Origin: Strongylocentrotus droebachiensis
Taxonomy: Eukaryota > Echinodermata > Echinoidea > Camarodonta > Strongylocentrotidae
Length of the DNA: 64,000 nucleotides
Assembly (NCBI GenBank): GCA_035222895.1
Contig: JAVYIG010000871.1
Span: 248,001 to 312,000, forward strand
Direction of reading: 5' to 3'
The position numbers were made by a program, and so were the translations under genes. Every line of letters starts with the position of its first letter. Within the stretch, counting starts at the first letter, position 1. A model generated the notes under the pieces. It was not told where the DNA came from. It ran no database searches and worked only from the letters and a program-made list of their open reading frames with translations. This document shows positions 21,831 through 33,162 of the stretch, piece after piece.

Positions 21831-23067
21831 TGATAAGAAGAATAAAATGTCTTAGTTCAATGTATGGGGATTTGAAAAGATCTTATCAAAGTAGCTAGCC
21901 ATTTATGGTAGACAAAACTGGCTTGCTTTCAAATTAATTTTTTTAAATGAAAACAAATTACAGGTGTCAGATTCATGAAGTTTTCCCTTCATTTTTCAAG
22001 ATGTGCACAAGTTCTAAAATGTAAGTACATGTACATGATGTAAGTGTTTACCTTTGGCTTTTTGTTTTAATTCTGCTCTGTTCATAATCATAGGTCTACA
22101 ACTCGCACAAGGAAATGCTGCTTATTTCTGTGGCTGGCTGTAAGGTTTGAGTTGAGCAGAAGGCAGAACCAAAGTTTGAGAATCCCAAATTAATATAATT
22201 AATTATCCTTTAAGTAATTTGTCATTCTAATATCCAGCTCAGCTCAGCTCACTCGCTCAGCTCAGGATTCCAGTACAAAACAATTTGATCAGTTATCAAA
22301 CCCATTCATTACTTGTCTAAACATGTTTAAACCCTTGTAAATATACATTTAAAACATATCATTTGATCTAGATTTATTATGAATAGCAATGACTAATGAG
22401 CAGTCGATTTATTTACATTGCTGTCGATTTGCGACAACAAAAACTAAAAAGCTGACAAAAATATATACACATGGGACTACATAAATTCCTGCTGTATGCG
22501 CCACACAATGGCACAGCGACACACAAGAAACCCCGCCATTCCTGACTAAAAGGCCGTAGCCATAGCAATTCCCCGCGGTTTCGAATCATTTGGCGTCTAC
22601 TTCCGGTAGATTTCCAAAATATAGTCCAATAATTTGGGCATATTTCTTATTCAAACATTACTTGCATCTACGTGTTTTCAACATCAAACGATGGACTGGT
22701 TATCAAAGACGGCGTAGGATGCAAAAATTCGAAATAATATTATCAATACCAGTCAGGAACAAGCAAAATACGACACTATGTAATGAGTAGTTAATTTCCG
22801 AGGACTAAAAAACGCTCTTTTTGTTTGCGATAAAAGTAAGCGCAAAATCTAACTAATTTGGGCAAATTTGGTGTCAAAGAACAGCGAAAATTTCAGAGAT
22901 TGACTTACCCCACGATTCCGCCATGATGAATTGCACTGTAAGCCATACGAGGGCGAGAAAATGATGCTACCAAAATCCCGTGGTTGGTCTCGTGTTTTAC
23001 GAGAGCGTTGTAAGCGAGCTTTTCACCGAACGGGAATCTGAATAAAAAGTGCCGCACAGCCTCATTA
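21831..23067. other. non-coding interior of the 19.3-23.1 kb segment
   Basis: No protein domain seen. A short CAGCT-rich repeat lies at about 22236-22264. Confidence 0.45.
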
Positions 23068-23091
23068 TCGCGCACGCTGCGGTCTGACTGA

Positions 23092-24164
23092 AAATAGGTA
23101 ATCTTTATTCACCCTTTTTCCCCTTCGATTGTTTCGTTTTTTCTCCTTTCATCCAATATAAAGAACGTGTTTACATAATTATGTGCTAAGTCTATTATGA
23201 CCGACATCGTTGTACAATTCAAAATTCTAAATTGCGATCACTGAGTATTTCTTGAATAATAATCATTAATGATCTGTCTAAACTTTACAATTTTATTATT
23301 CGCTTTTCTTTTCCATAGACTACAAAGAGCCATCAGGCTGGAAAGGCCGTGAACATGTTTTGTATTGGACTTTAAAGTTTGACTAGTACAGAGAACCTTC
23401 AAACATATTTCCACTTCGTTAAATGTTCTTTTTTCGAAGATGGACTATGTCCTAATTTTGGTTTGATATAAATAAGTTATGATGTATTCTAAAATAACAT
23501 TTTCTGACTTGTTGAAGTTCTTAGAACATGCAGAATCACACAATATATGCATTCTTCTCTCTGAAACTGTGTTCAGGACCTTTTTGAAAAAAGTAATACA
23601 ATACATCAGCGAAAGAGGAGAACCATTCTTTTTTACCATTTCTCCGTTGACATACATCGAAGCATAAACACTAAGAACAAATGAATTGACTTTATTTTCT
23701 GTTCGCCTTTCTCTGCACCCCGCGCTCTGTTTTTGCATCTTTCTTTCTCCACACTCGTTCCCAGTAGTTCTCATTCTCCCCACTCCTTTGTTTCTCAATC
23801 ATCATCGACAAGGCTATCGACATTTTACAAGCGTCCAATAATTCGGATAGAATCCAAATTTATATTCATAGTATCTGGTGAGCAGCAAAGATGATCGCAA
23901 TTTGTTTGATGACGTAGGTCACCTCTTAATGACTTGGGGGTAATTCCCCTGTTCCTCGTAATGTCTACAAAATGGAACTATGAATAATGGATCATCCCCT
24001 TATGACTTTTATTTCCCATACCGAATTCATCATTCTTTATGAGCATCACGTACAGTTCTACCCATTCAGCGTAAAGCACTCTCATTTAATGTTTCCAGAA
24101 AACAGATTTGTTCGTTTTTCATCTACTTTTAAATACATAATGGGTAAAATATTGACGAACATTA
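23092..24164. other. intergenic, no gene seen
   Basis: Only short frames on both strands (up to 117 codons at 23445-23798 on the minus strand), without recognisable domains or composition typical of coding sequence. Confidence 0.45.
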
Positions 24165-24295
24165 TGTGTCCGATAAACTTCCGGTAATATCCGGCCCAAC
24201 TTGGGCAATTGCTGAACTTCTGGTTAAGGGAGATTGGGATAGGTAAAATATTAACTAATTTTGACACAAAATTGTTTCAAAATTGGTCGGACACA
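24165..24295. mobile_element. small TA-flanked TIR element (131 bp)
   Basis: Ends TGTGTCCGA / TCGGACACA, with TA on both outer sides (24163-24164 and 24296-24297). The size and TA duplication suit a Tc1/mariner-type MITE. A phrase GGTAAAATATT occurs just outside on the left (24143) and again inside (24242). Confidence 0.55.
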
Positions 24296-26464
24296 TAACT
24301 ACACTCCCGTTTCGCAAGTTTAACCCACCTTATGGATGTACAAGTATGGGGCTTTTATACTATTGTCCCAAAATGTTAAATTACTTTCTCTAGAAGTAAA
24401 ACAAACAAACACCTCCTCTCATATAAAACAAACAACCACATAACAACAAAATGAAAACAACAAGTCTTGTTGACTTTTGAACTTTTGAAGTTTCTCAGGA
24501 CGTTCTTAAAAGGTCAAGAAATTGTTTTGGTGTGTTTACTAGGTAGTTTGATTTTACTTTTTGTTTAGGATTAAAATGTAAATATTGTGTAGTATAATAC
24601 ATTATATTAATACCGTCTTGTTTAAATAATATGCCCACACACGACATGACTGATTTGGTTAGGGATATAATGGATCAGATTATTAGAATAGATTTTTTGT
24701 TTGTTTTTTGTGGTGATTTTGTGGGTGTTGTTTTGAATTTACTTTCCTTTTTTCAGGGTCCATGTTTTCTCCTTCAATGGGTGTGTTCACTCCGCTCTAA
24801 ACGTCATCCCTGCCACCCAGGAGTTTTAGATTCTCGTATCTCTCTGTTTTTCCCCGCATCGAATTGCACGCTCGGGACTGAGTGTGGAATCCATGTCCCA
24901 CCCCGGGGATGAGGAAGACGGAAAATTGATATAGCGCCACATATTAACATATTCAATAGCACCGTTTGTCTTAGTCCAAACGTGTGCTTTATCTTCATCG
25001 AATGCGAAATTTATATTCAGAATGGCCCAAGGTTCTCGGTTGGTGTCAAGGGAAATTTTCAGACAGAATGGATTACATGATATGTCACCGGTCTTTAGAC
25101 CCGTGGCATATGTAGGTCGTAAATGCAGGTTGGCTTGAAATATCAGGTTTTTCAGGCACAAAATCCGATGGTATGATGATAATTGGTCGAATAAAGTATG
25201 CGTTTATTTGTACAACTTCGGAAGAGACGTTGTAAAATTAATGAAAGAAAATTGGGGTCCTGTTTAAAAAGAAGATATTTTGATTAATATTAAGTAATTT
25301 TAGTTGAGATTTGTAAATCCCTTACCACTTCATAATCATTTTAAAGTGTCTGTCAAATTCAATGAAGGGATTTGATGTATTTTCTAAAACGTACAGAAAT
25401 ACGGCTACGAAGTCTTCGTCATGCTTGATACTTCATTGCACAAATGCAATTAGAAGAATTTTAAAGTTGCAATTTAGGTATACAATTTATCCTAAAGTTA
25501 CGTTGTATGACAAAATATTTATAACCCTTTTTCTTCGGTAGTTTCAAGTATACACCGAGAAACAAATGTTAAACTGTGAACTCTAACCCCCCTCCCCCCC
25601 CCCCCAAAAAAAAAAAAGTAGGTCGTAGCAGCAGAACATTAATTTACGAAAATGCACGGAACCAGATAGGAAGCATTTTAATTACTTTTGGATAATCAAA
25701 AGGCTTGGGCAGCGTCGAAATACCTCGGCACACCAACGAAACCGGCACCATGAAGACCGACACCGGACCAAACAAACAATGACATTATCCCGAATGGCAA
25801 ACAAATCCGGGGGCGTGACAGTTGTTGTTTATAATTTACTGAAATATTTGCTTCTGATTGGTTATCAGCAGATTTGTCACTGAATTTTGTCATATTTCCT
25901 TGAAAAAAAGGCTTCGTGAAATGGGCCCCAGGTCGGTTTGGTTTAGCTTTAGTGTCGGGGTGGTGGTGGCGGTGCACGTGCCTGAGGTATAAGTACAACT
26001 TTGCCGAAAACCCACTGAAACGAGTGTATAAAATTTAACTAGCGTTGTAGTGAGATGTCGGTTAAATTGTAACCATGACTGTTTTGTAAACGATGTCGAG
26101 ATATCTCAAATTTAAGATCCTCTATTTACTACCTTTCCATGATTTGCTCGTTTCTGTAATGAATTATCTGAATTTAAAATAAAATGTTTGGAGGAAAGCT
26201 TGTACTTTTTTCATAGATTTTTATTTTATTTTCTACCTAGACGGTTTGCTCTTTCTGCTAGAAATTTACGATCAGTAAAACATTAATTGGTAACTCCTTC
26301 TTTTCATAAATGTAAAGAAATATCTTTTACTTTTGAACAACTTATTATGATAGATATATTCCTCTTGGCAGACGTTCAAGGGAGATTTTATGAAGTAAAC
26401 AATAAAAATAGATAATTTTCAAAATGTACTTAAATATACCATTTTCGTAATGTAATCAAATTTA
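24296..26464. other. intergenic, no gene seen
   Basis: AT-rich, with a C/A homopolymer junction at about 25581-25617. Frames of 93-111 codons lack known domains. Confidence 0.45.
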
Positions 26465-26665
26465 ATGCATAAAGCTTTGTTAAGTACCCTGGTACAAATG
26501 ATTTCATTCACCTGTTACCAATAATTGTATTTCAATATTCCGAGTGTTGCTAGGTAGGGAAAACATTGTGGCCTTTATTACCTAACAACACGGGATGTAT
26601 AAAATTCGCAATCTGGCTCTTGAAATACAATCATTCGTAATAGATGAATGAAATAATTTGAAAGA
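26465..26665. mobile_element. imperfect foldback repeat
   Basis: The left arm (GATTTCATTCACCTGTTACC...TTGTATTTCAA...GTGTTGCTAGGTA) pairs with the right arm (TACCTAACAACAC...TTGAAATACAATCATTCGTAATAGATGAATGAAAT). A second partial copy of the right arm and stem lies at about 26790-26905. Confidence 0.55.
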
Positions 26666-26789
26666 GGCACTAAACAAAGATGTGTGCATTAAATTTGATT
26701 CTATTAAAAAAAAGCCTATTTAGAGAGACGAGCTATTGCATTTACCTGTTAAATATTATAGCGTTTCAATAGTGAGAACGTAAATTGTA

Positions 26790-26960
26790 TGTATAGTGTT
26801 GTTAGGTCGGATAAATATTACTGTTTTATGACATTACAATAGGTTTTGCATTCTAACTATTGAAATATAATTATTCGTAACAGGTGAATAAAATAAATCA
26901 TTACTAGGCACTGAACAAAGAAGTTTGTAATATTTTTAATTTGGACAACGGCTTGTCCAT
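26790..26960. repeat. second half-copy of the foldback repeat
   Basis: GTGTTGTTAGGT followed by TATTGAAATATAATTATTCG and then GGTGAATAAAAT...AGGCACTGAACAAAGAA parallels 26620-26690 (AGGCACTAAACAAAGA). Confidence 0.5.
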
Positions 26961-29900
26961 AAAACAAAACAGAGGGCAGCTTGCCTGTATAATGTAAGTC
27001 AAATTTAAGGAGTGGCTAGTATGTTTGCGATATATACAATGCTTTTAAATCCGATCTCATCATAAAAACTCTTGTTGATCTGCTGTTGAAAAAGACTCTA
27101 TATGCGGATGAAATCCCCCTCAGCGACAACGAGGCCTCTTCTGAATCAGCAATACACTTTCCTGTCACACAGAATCTCGTCAAAGATTGTCACGTGGTAA
27201 TAAAATCGAATATATTATACTCGATCTGAATTACTAAATAGGTTTATGGCGTAGAGTGCCGGATCTGGCGTATGCATGTATAAATGTAAATCATTACAAG
27301 AGTATGCGTGTTCTTTTTCATTTTCCACTGGCTTTATTAACATATGATGCTATATCCTTCTTATTTACAATGCATCTGGACGAAATAAATGCTCTTCTTA
27401 ATTGTACAACATATTTACATGATTACCAAGTATACATTTGATCTTTATACATTTTAACCACACACAGAACACGTACCACTCAGCATTGATTAACAGATTC
27501 ATCGAATCCTACAGTGGCATGGTTTCAGGATTTCAATCAATGCAATTGATTTTCTTTAAAAAATATATTCCATGCAAAGATGGAGTATTCGAGAGAAAGA
27601 GAGTGAAAAAGGGAGAGGGGCTAAGAAAAAGAGGAGGAGGAGAAAATGGAGAAAACGAGAAAAAAGAAGAAGATGGAGAAGCAAAAGACAAGAAGAAAAA
27701 GAGTACAATATGATTGAGAACAACAAGAAATATTCATCCTGTATTCCTTCAGGTGACGATCGTGCAGCCGACCGACTTCAATCCTGGGAGTTACAACAGC
27801 AACGTAAAATCTAGTTGTGAGATTATCATGTGGGCGTTTAAACGCTGTGGAACTCTACACCATGTATATTGGAAACCTCATCTCATGAACAGATGAATCG
27901 CAATTTTAACCAACAGTAACAAAAGTATAATAATGATAGGAAATCTGCTGAATCTACCCTTTCCAAGCGATTTTAATATGGTCCAGACTCAAAAGCGTTT
28001 TTTCTTTAATGATCTTGTAAAACTCCTGACACACACAAATGATTTATATGTAGAACCCTTTTTTTTGTTGACTTAACGAGAATTCTTTTTTCTTTCTAGG
28101 GCATTTTTTGCAAGTGATTATAGCGGAAATCTCTCCCCGCATTTTAATAATTCACCGACACAAGGATAATTATCTACCCCGGGCTATACATGGCGTCTTA
28201 AAGACAAATTAGTGTAAACAATCAGGATAATATCATGACATGCTTAATGCCCCTTAAAATGGAGGGAAAAAGGGAGACTAATCTCGAACGATTAAAAATA
28301 TCAGGTTTGTCATATATGAGGAGCTTTTAAGATGACTGCAATAATTCATAGCAGGCTTGTTTCCATGGCTCTCTGACCCCCATCACTTCTGGCTGTGACA
28401 TCGGAAATAAGCAACTCATCGATTATTTAGCCAGAGTTATGATGAGGGGGCGTTCCCCGCAAAGAAAATAAAATATCACCAGTCCCCACTTTCCACAAAA
28501 GTATGGCAAGAATTGGAAATATATATTTTTGAAAGAAGCCGGGGACGTGATCGCACTGCGCTGATTGCAATTTGACTTCATTAGTGATAAGAGGCAGAAC
28601 ACGATTTATACGCTTTTTACATATTGATACATTAGAGGTAACATCAGCACAGGAGAAGAAAAATAAGACTGGCCGCAAGTTTTCGTCAAACAAAATCAAT
28701 AAGGGTCCCAGGCGCTTTAATTAAGAATGTGGAGCAATGTATTGGTTTTTTCTCATTGGTAGACGGAACTGAATCTCCCCATTTAAAAATTGCTTACATG
28801 GAAATGAAAATGTGGTTACAGAATCAAATCTAGTCATGAATTTATTGATGTTATTTAATTTGAAGAAAATAATTGGTACCAAGGACGCCGCAATATACCG
28901 CGAAATAGTTAATCAATTAGTCGGTTTCACAAACATCTAATAGAGTCATAGATGAATTAATTTAGAGAGGGAGAGATATTTAAAGGCATTTGATAGTTTT
29001 CGTTGCATAAATTCTAATGCAAATCAAATAAATCATTTCGAGTTTTGAAAGAAAGAAAAATAAACCAGCCACTATGATTTTGGTTACCAACTGGTAAAAA
29101 ATACCTCCTTACGATAACTTCGGGAGGAATTTTTTTATATCTTGAATCAGTTTTAGAATGACCATATGATGAGACTTAATATAGTCAGTTTGATAAATGG
29201 TACTTGTTCTTTAACAAGGATCTGGCGATATCAATGTATGAAAAGATTAGTTTCTCTCTTTTCCAGTGGATGACTCCATACATTCGTCCATCGATCTCTC
29301 AACCTTAAAGCTAATCTTGAGCTCTGGTATGGGGATCGTATTTTGAGAGATAATTGCTATGATTTATTCTGGATTGTTTATCGTGCAGTAGATGGGTTGT
29401 TTGAACCAGTGAAAAAAGGAAAAAAACGCACCCACAAATGTACTGGTCATCATCTTCGATAAACATCACAACTCCAATTTGCACAAAGAGTGACCTGTGT
29501 TAAAAACATGGTGTCGGGCCTACTTACCCGGATTTCCTTATTTTGTCTATGCTCATTACTCACCCACTATACATTTTCTACCAAAATCGTTTGGCACATG
29601 TCATTTTATTGTAATCTTGAACATTCAGTGTAAGTTTCGTTGAATTCTGAGAGAATCTATTTACCAGAGCTCAAGTTTATCTTTGAATACTTCTTTTCTT
29701 ACATTGTATTTCTGATCTAGTTTCTGTGGCACCGAAAGCCGCATCTGGAACGCATGGGGTAAAATTTGAAGAAAAAAGGGATTAATTTCTTAAAATGTTC
29801 ACCTCAATAGAACTAGAAAATACAATATTTCTGGACGCAGCTTTTGAACCACCATCTTTCGTTAACATGGTTTTGCAACATATCTTAATTGGCATTGGAA

Positions 29901-31437
29901 AATTGAGACAATTGTGCATGACCACTCTTCGGACATCGTTATTTCATTAAAACAATCGGCCAATATCTTCCACATATTATAGTTACCTTTAATTTCTGAC
30001 AATACTAACTTGTTAGTAGGAATAATGACAGTATTGATAACGACTCTAGTAACATTGATGAGGATATTCTCATTAATAATATCTAAAAATGTACAGGAAG
30101 AGAATGGTACCCCCACCATGACATTAGAACATAGATAAATCATCGTTAACATCGGGCTTTGAGACTGATCATAATCTACACGATGTCTCACCAAAAAGAA
30201 AAGTTATAAGACGTTTGTTGTAGTTAACTCCTTAAACATGTTAGAGCAGTTATCCAAACATATGTAGATTTAGAAACAAAAATATGTGAGAAGTAGTATA
30301 AAGAAATATAGTTGAACTATCAGAATTCTAGTCCAATTTTGCCCTAGTTGCTGTATCACCTCACTAACGTATGAACAAATTGTAATTTAGCTCCAGTAGC
30401 TACTTCCAGACGGAGAACTACAAGATTTAAAGGATTTTGTGAGGCTCTACTGGTCTTCTTGGTCGCTATACCGGCCGTGTGTGCTGAATAATGTACAGAA
30501 CAACGACACCCAATTCAACTTTAGGCGGGTTGTACAGGCACCTTCATCGTCGTTCACTTTAATCATTCACACCCCATCAATATGCAAGACTTCACGTTAA
30601 TATACTTGAACAAAAATCTAAACACGCGACGACAAGTCTTCAGTACGACGTGAGTCTGTGAACACCACGCAATTCTTGAGTTTGTAGGTGTTTCGTCAGA
30701 GACAGAGAGTTATCAACGTAAAAACTTCCCAAAGTGAACAGCAGAGGACGAATCAGTCCGAATGCTAGAAAGCGAATCTCTTAATTTTGCACTCCATACC
30801 TTGCGATGTCCAAGAGTAGTGTCTTAGCGTTAGCATATGTTTTAACGTCCAGAGGAACTTCGCCGTTTCTCTTTCATTTAGGCACTTCAATTGCCTTGCT
30901 ACTGGGAAGCAATTAGTAAGTCTGTTGACTCTCACAAGTTAGGTGTCTACGGAACGCGTGGTGTTTTTTCTCCAACTTTTAAAGACAAGAACTTTCTGAT
31001 TTTCCCCTCTCTTTCCACATGTCTGAAGACAAATCGCTGAAGCTTTAACTTAACCTATTTGTTGTTATAAATACAAATATTCATTATTTCTTCACAGCAC
31101 TTCGCGTGTGAAGTGTGAATGAATTGTCCGTCTCTCAATGAATAATGGGCCCTTCAATCCTAATTATGAGTCAATTTTGAAAATGAATAGACGTTTGAGA
31201 TTTCGGAAATAGTTTTCACAATTATATCATTAATGCTATTGCATAGCAAATGACTGTAAGCCTTAAGAGGATTATTTTCAAAAGCAGGTACTTTTTAAAA
31301 TCTATTGGTACGCCTTCTTTTGCCGTAAAATCCATATTAAATGATTTGAAGTAAGCATAAAATGACTAACCGATATTATCTTTCCCATTTATCTAATTAA
31401 ATCATTTTATCTGTGAGAAGCAAACACACTCCCGGGT
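26961..31437. other. long intergenic stretch upstream of the GPCR 3' end
   Basis: No gene recognised. It holds a polypurine GA/AAG-rich block at about 27587-27715, whose Lys/Arg/Glu-rich frames are compositional, and otherwise unique-looking AT-rich DNA. Part of the right end could be GPCR 3' UTR if polyadenylation is later than the nearest signal. Confidence 0.45.
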
Positions 31438-31443
31438 TTTTAT
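31438..31443 (-). terminator. candidate polyadenylation signal for the GPCR
   Basis: AATAAA on the minus strand about 400 bases after the GPCR stop codon. It is the nearest clear canonical hexamer I noticed downstream. Use of the site is inferred. Confidence 0.35.
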
Positions 31444-31839
31444 TCACTCTGTCGATTCAATGAATTCCACTGTATAAATATTTAATTCTTTGTCGGGGAA
31501 AAATTGTCTTCTTAAATTCAAAATGGATTAAAAAATGTCCAAATAATCAATGAAGAAAAAGGAAACAGTTTAAAACTCATTTCTTGAAACAGTTTTTGCC
31601 ATACATACTTTTAAACTTGATGGCGCATTTGGGGTTAAAAAACAATCAAATTTAGTTATGCTTCGACAACATCAAAAACATAATTACCTAACATCACCAA
31701 CATAAGTCGAGGACTGATCGATACGTGAATGTCTCATTAAAGAGCTAACTAACAGGTTCAATAACGCTTCATTTTTTTTTCTTTTTTTTTTAACGATGCG
31801 ATGAAGATAAGATATGATTCAAGCTGCAGGGGCCGTGTT

Positions 31840-33069
31840 TCAGACACATGTTTCGTTGCCATTGGCCGCTGTATTTCCTCCCAGGCTAGAATCACTGTTG
31901 GACGCTTTCGTGATCGACGTGGCGTAGACAGAGCTGTGATTTCCAAGTTGCTTCTGTGGGTGTCGACTCCATCTCCTTCTTTTGCACCACTTTTTAAAAA
32001 ACGCTTCCTCAAAAGCCGCGCGATATCGCGAATTAGCCAGGTTGTAGATTATAGGATTAATGGCCGAGTTGCAATACACCATCATTCTAGCGATATTCAA
32101 GAAACGCTCGCTACTATTCACAGAATATGAACCTATGATATGGTTTACCACTTTGATTAGCGCTCCAAATTGGAACGGCGCCATGAGGATGAAGAAGATT
32201 ATTCCGTTTGCGACAAGCATTCGCGACACTTGGTTTCGAATATCCACATTGCTCTGCAGGTCGAGATCGTGTCGCTCCATGGCTTTAAGACGTCGCTCCA
32301 TCTCTCTCATGATGCAAACATAAAGGATGCTGTTGATGATCATAACGACAAAGAATGGCACTGTCTGGATGATGTTGGTGTAGTATCTAATTTTAATATT
32401 GATTGCTGCATAAATCACATACGTGTCTTGGAGATAGCTATACTCGTCGGGCCACATATTACAGACTGTCATGGGTTTTAGTACAGACGGTATGGTGGAG
32501 GCTGCGAGGCTCACACTAATCAACCAAACTAAGCACAGAAGGTTTGCGACTTTCCGATTGTTTGAACTCGCTGCGAACACTACCATTGGTCTACATACAG
32601 CATAAAAACGTTCGAATGCTACTAGCGTCACAAGTAGTTCTGAAGCAAATATGGTGGTGTAGACAAGGAGATGACTGATGATGACCACGATGGGTCCGTA
32701 CGCAGAACCTTCGTCGGCCTTGAGCGGCGACTCGCAGTACTGCCAGAGTTTCTTGCCAATGGCACCGACTAGGAAGAGCATGTCTGCTACGGCTAAATGC
32801 ACAAGGTACTGGTTCACTATCGTCCTCATTGACTGAATGCGCGCTACAACATACAGAAATGCCAGATTGGTCACCAGCCCTAGCGTCAGGATCAAAGGAA
32901 GAATAAGGCAAATGAGCCATCGTTCATACCCAACGTAGAGATAATCATCAACATCAGAAATGTTCACCTTGCGTACGGATCCCATGCAAAGGTGAACGGG
33001 ATCATACGAGAAGTTTTCGCTGAAGTAACCGTAGTCCTCCAATACACTTTCTGGGAAACCGCTCTCCAT
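31840..33069 (-). CDS. class A (rhodopsin-family) GPCR, probable neuropeptide receptor
   Basis: A 409-residue single-exon seven-transmembrane receptor. TM1 is about 51-75 (Asn68), TM2 84-107 (LAVAD, Asp96), TM3 122-152 followed by ERF at 153-155 in place of DRY, TM4 173-195 (Trp182), TM5 232-254 (Pro238), TM6 283-305 (Pro298) and TM7 325-345 (NPIIY, 338-342). Cys112 and Cys203 can form the usual extracellular disulphide. N-terminal NFS (19) and NIS (36) are glycosylation sites, and Cys362 after helix 8 may be palmitoylated. TM6 reads LMAP where most receptors have CWxP, so the toggle Trp is absent. The start is secure: TGA lies in frame six codons upstream, and the context is AAAATGG. The NSAINPIIYNL segment resembles peptide receptors of the TRH/FMRFamide/neuromedin type. 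The ligand is unknown. Confidence 0.92.
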   Translation of the reverse strand: MESGFPESVLEDYGYFSENFSYDPVHLCMGSVRKVNISDVDDYLYVGYERWLICLILPLILTLGLVTNLAFLYVVARIQSMRTIVNQYLVHLAVADMLFLVGAIGKKLWQYCESPLKADEGSAYGPIVVIISHLLVYTTIFASELLVTLVAFERFYAVCRPMVVFAASSNNRKVANLLCLVWLISVSLAASTIPSVLKPMTVCNMWPDEYSYLQDTYVIYAAINIKIRYYTNIIQTVPFFVVMIINSILYVCIMREMERRLKAMERHDLDLQSNVDIRNQVSRMLVANGIIFFILMAPFQFGALIKVVNHIIGSYSVNSSERFLNIARMMVYCNSAINPIIYNLANSRYRAAFEEAFFKKWCKRRRWSRHPQKQLGNHSSVYATSITKASNSDSSLGGNTAANGNETCV

Positions 33070-33152
33070 TTTGATATTTCTCGCTCAAATAGTCAGTGAA
33101 AACAGTGATGCACGTTTCTTCGAGATGCAGAACGTGTGTCACCATGGAAACC

Positions 33153-33162
33153 CTATATTTAG
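33153..33162 (-). promoter_or_regulatory. AT-rich MEF2-like/TATA-like site upstream of the GPCR
   Basis: CTAAATATAG on the minus strand, about 85 bases before the ATG, fits the MEF2 consensus and could equally act as a weak TATA element. It is a short motif, so chance occurrence is likely. Confidence 0.2.

Larger units (their letters stand above)
19258..23091. mobile_element. candidate DNA transposon: 3.83 kb between perfect 24-bp inverted repeats
   Basis: 19258-19281 and 23068-23091 are exact reverse complements (outer part TCAGTCAGACCGCAGCG). Inside, a 25-bp phrase starting TCAATACCAGTCAGGAAC is repeated directly at 19643-19667 and 22743-22767, near the two ends. The enclosed DNA holds a large CAT-type microsatellite and a decayed SGNH-like coding fragment. 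I see no transposase and no clear target duplication beyond A-rich flanks, so a chance or segmental origin of the inverted repeat remains possible. Confidence 0.45.

Noticed and set aside
27438-27814. Lys/Arg/Glu-rich frames
   Set aside because: Produced by a polypurine stretch; both overlapping frames look alike.
32170-32481. Plus-strand 103-codon frame
   Set aside because: Antisense to the GPCR coding region, whose seven-TM features explain the open frame.
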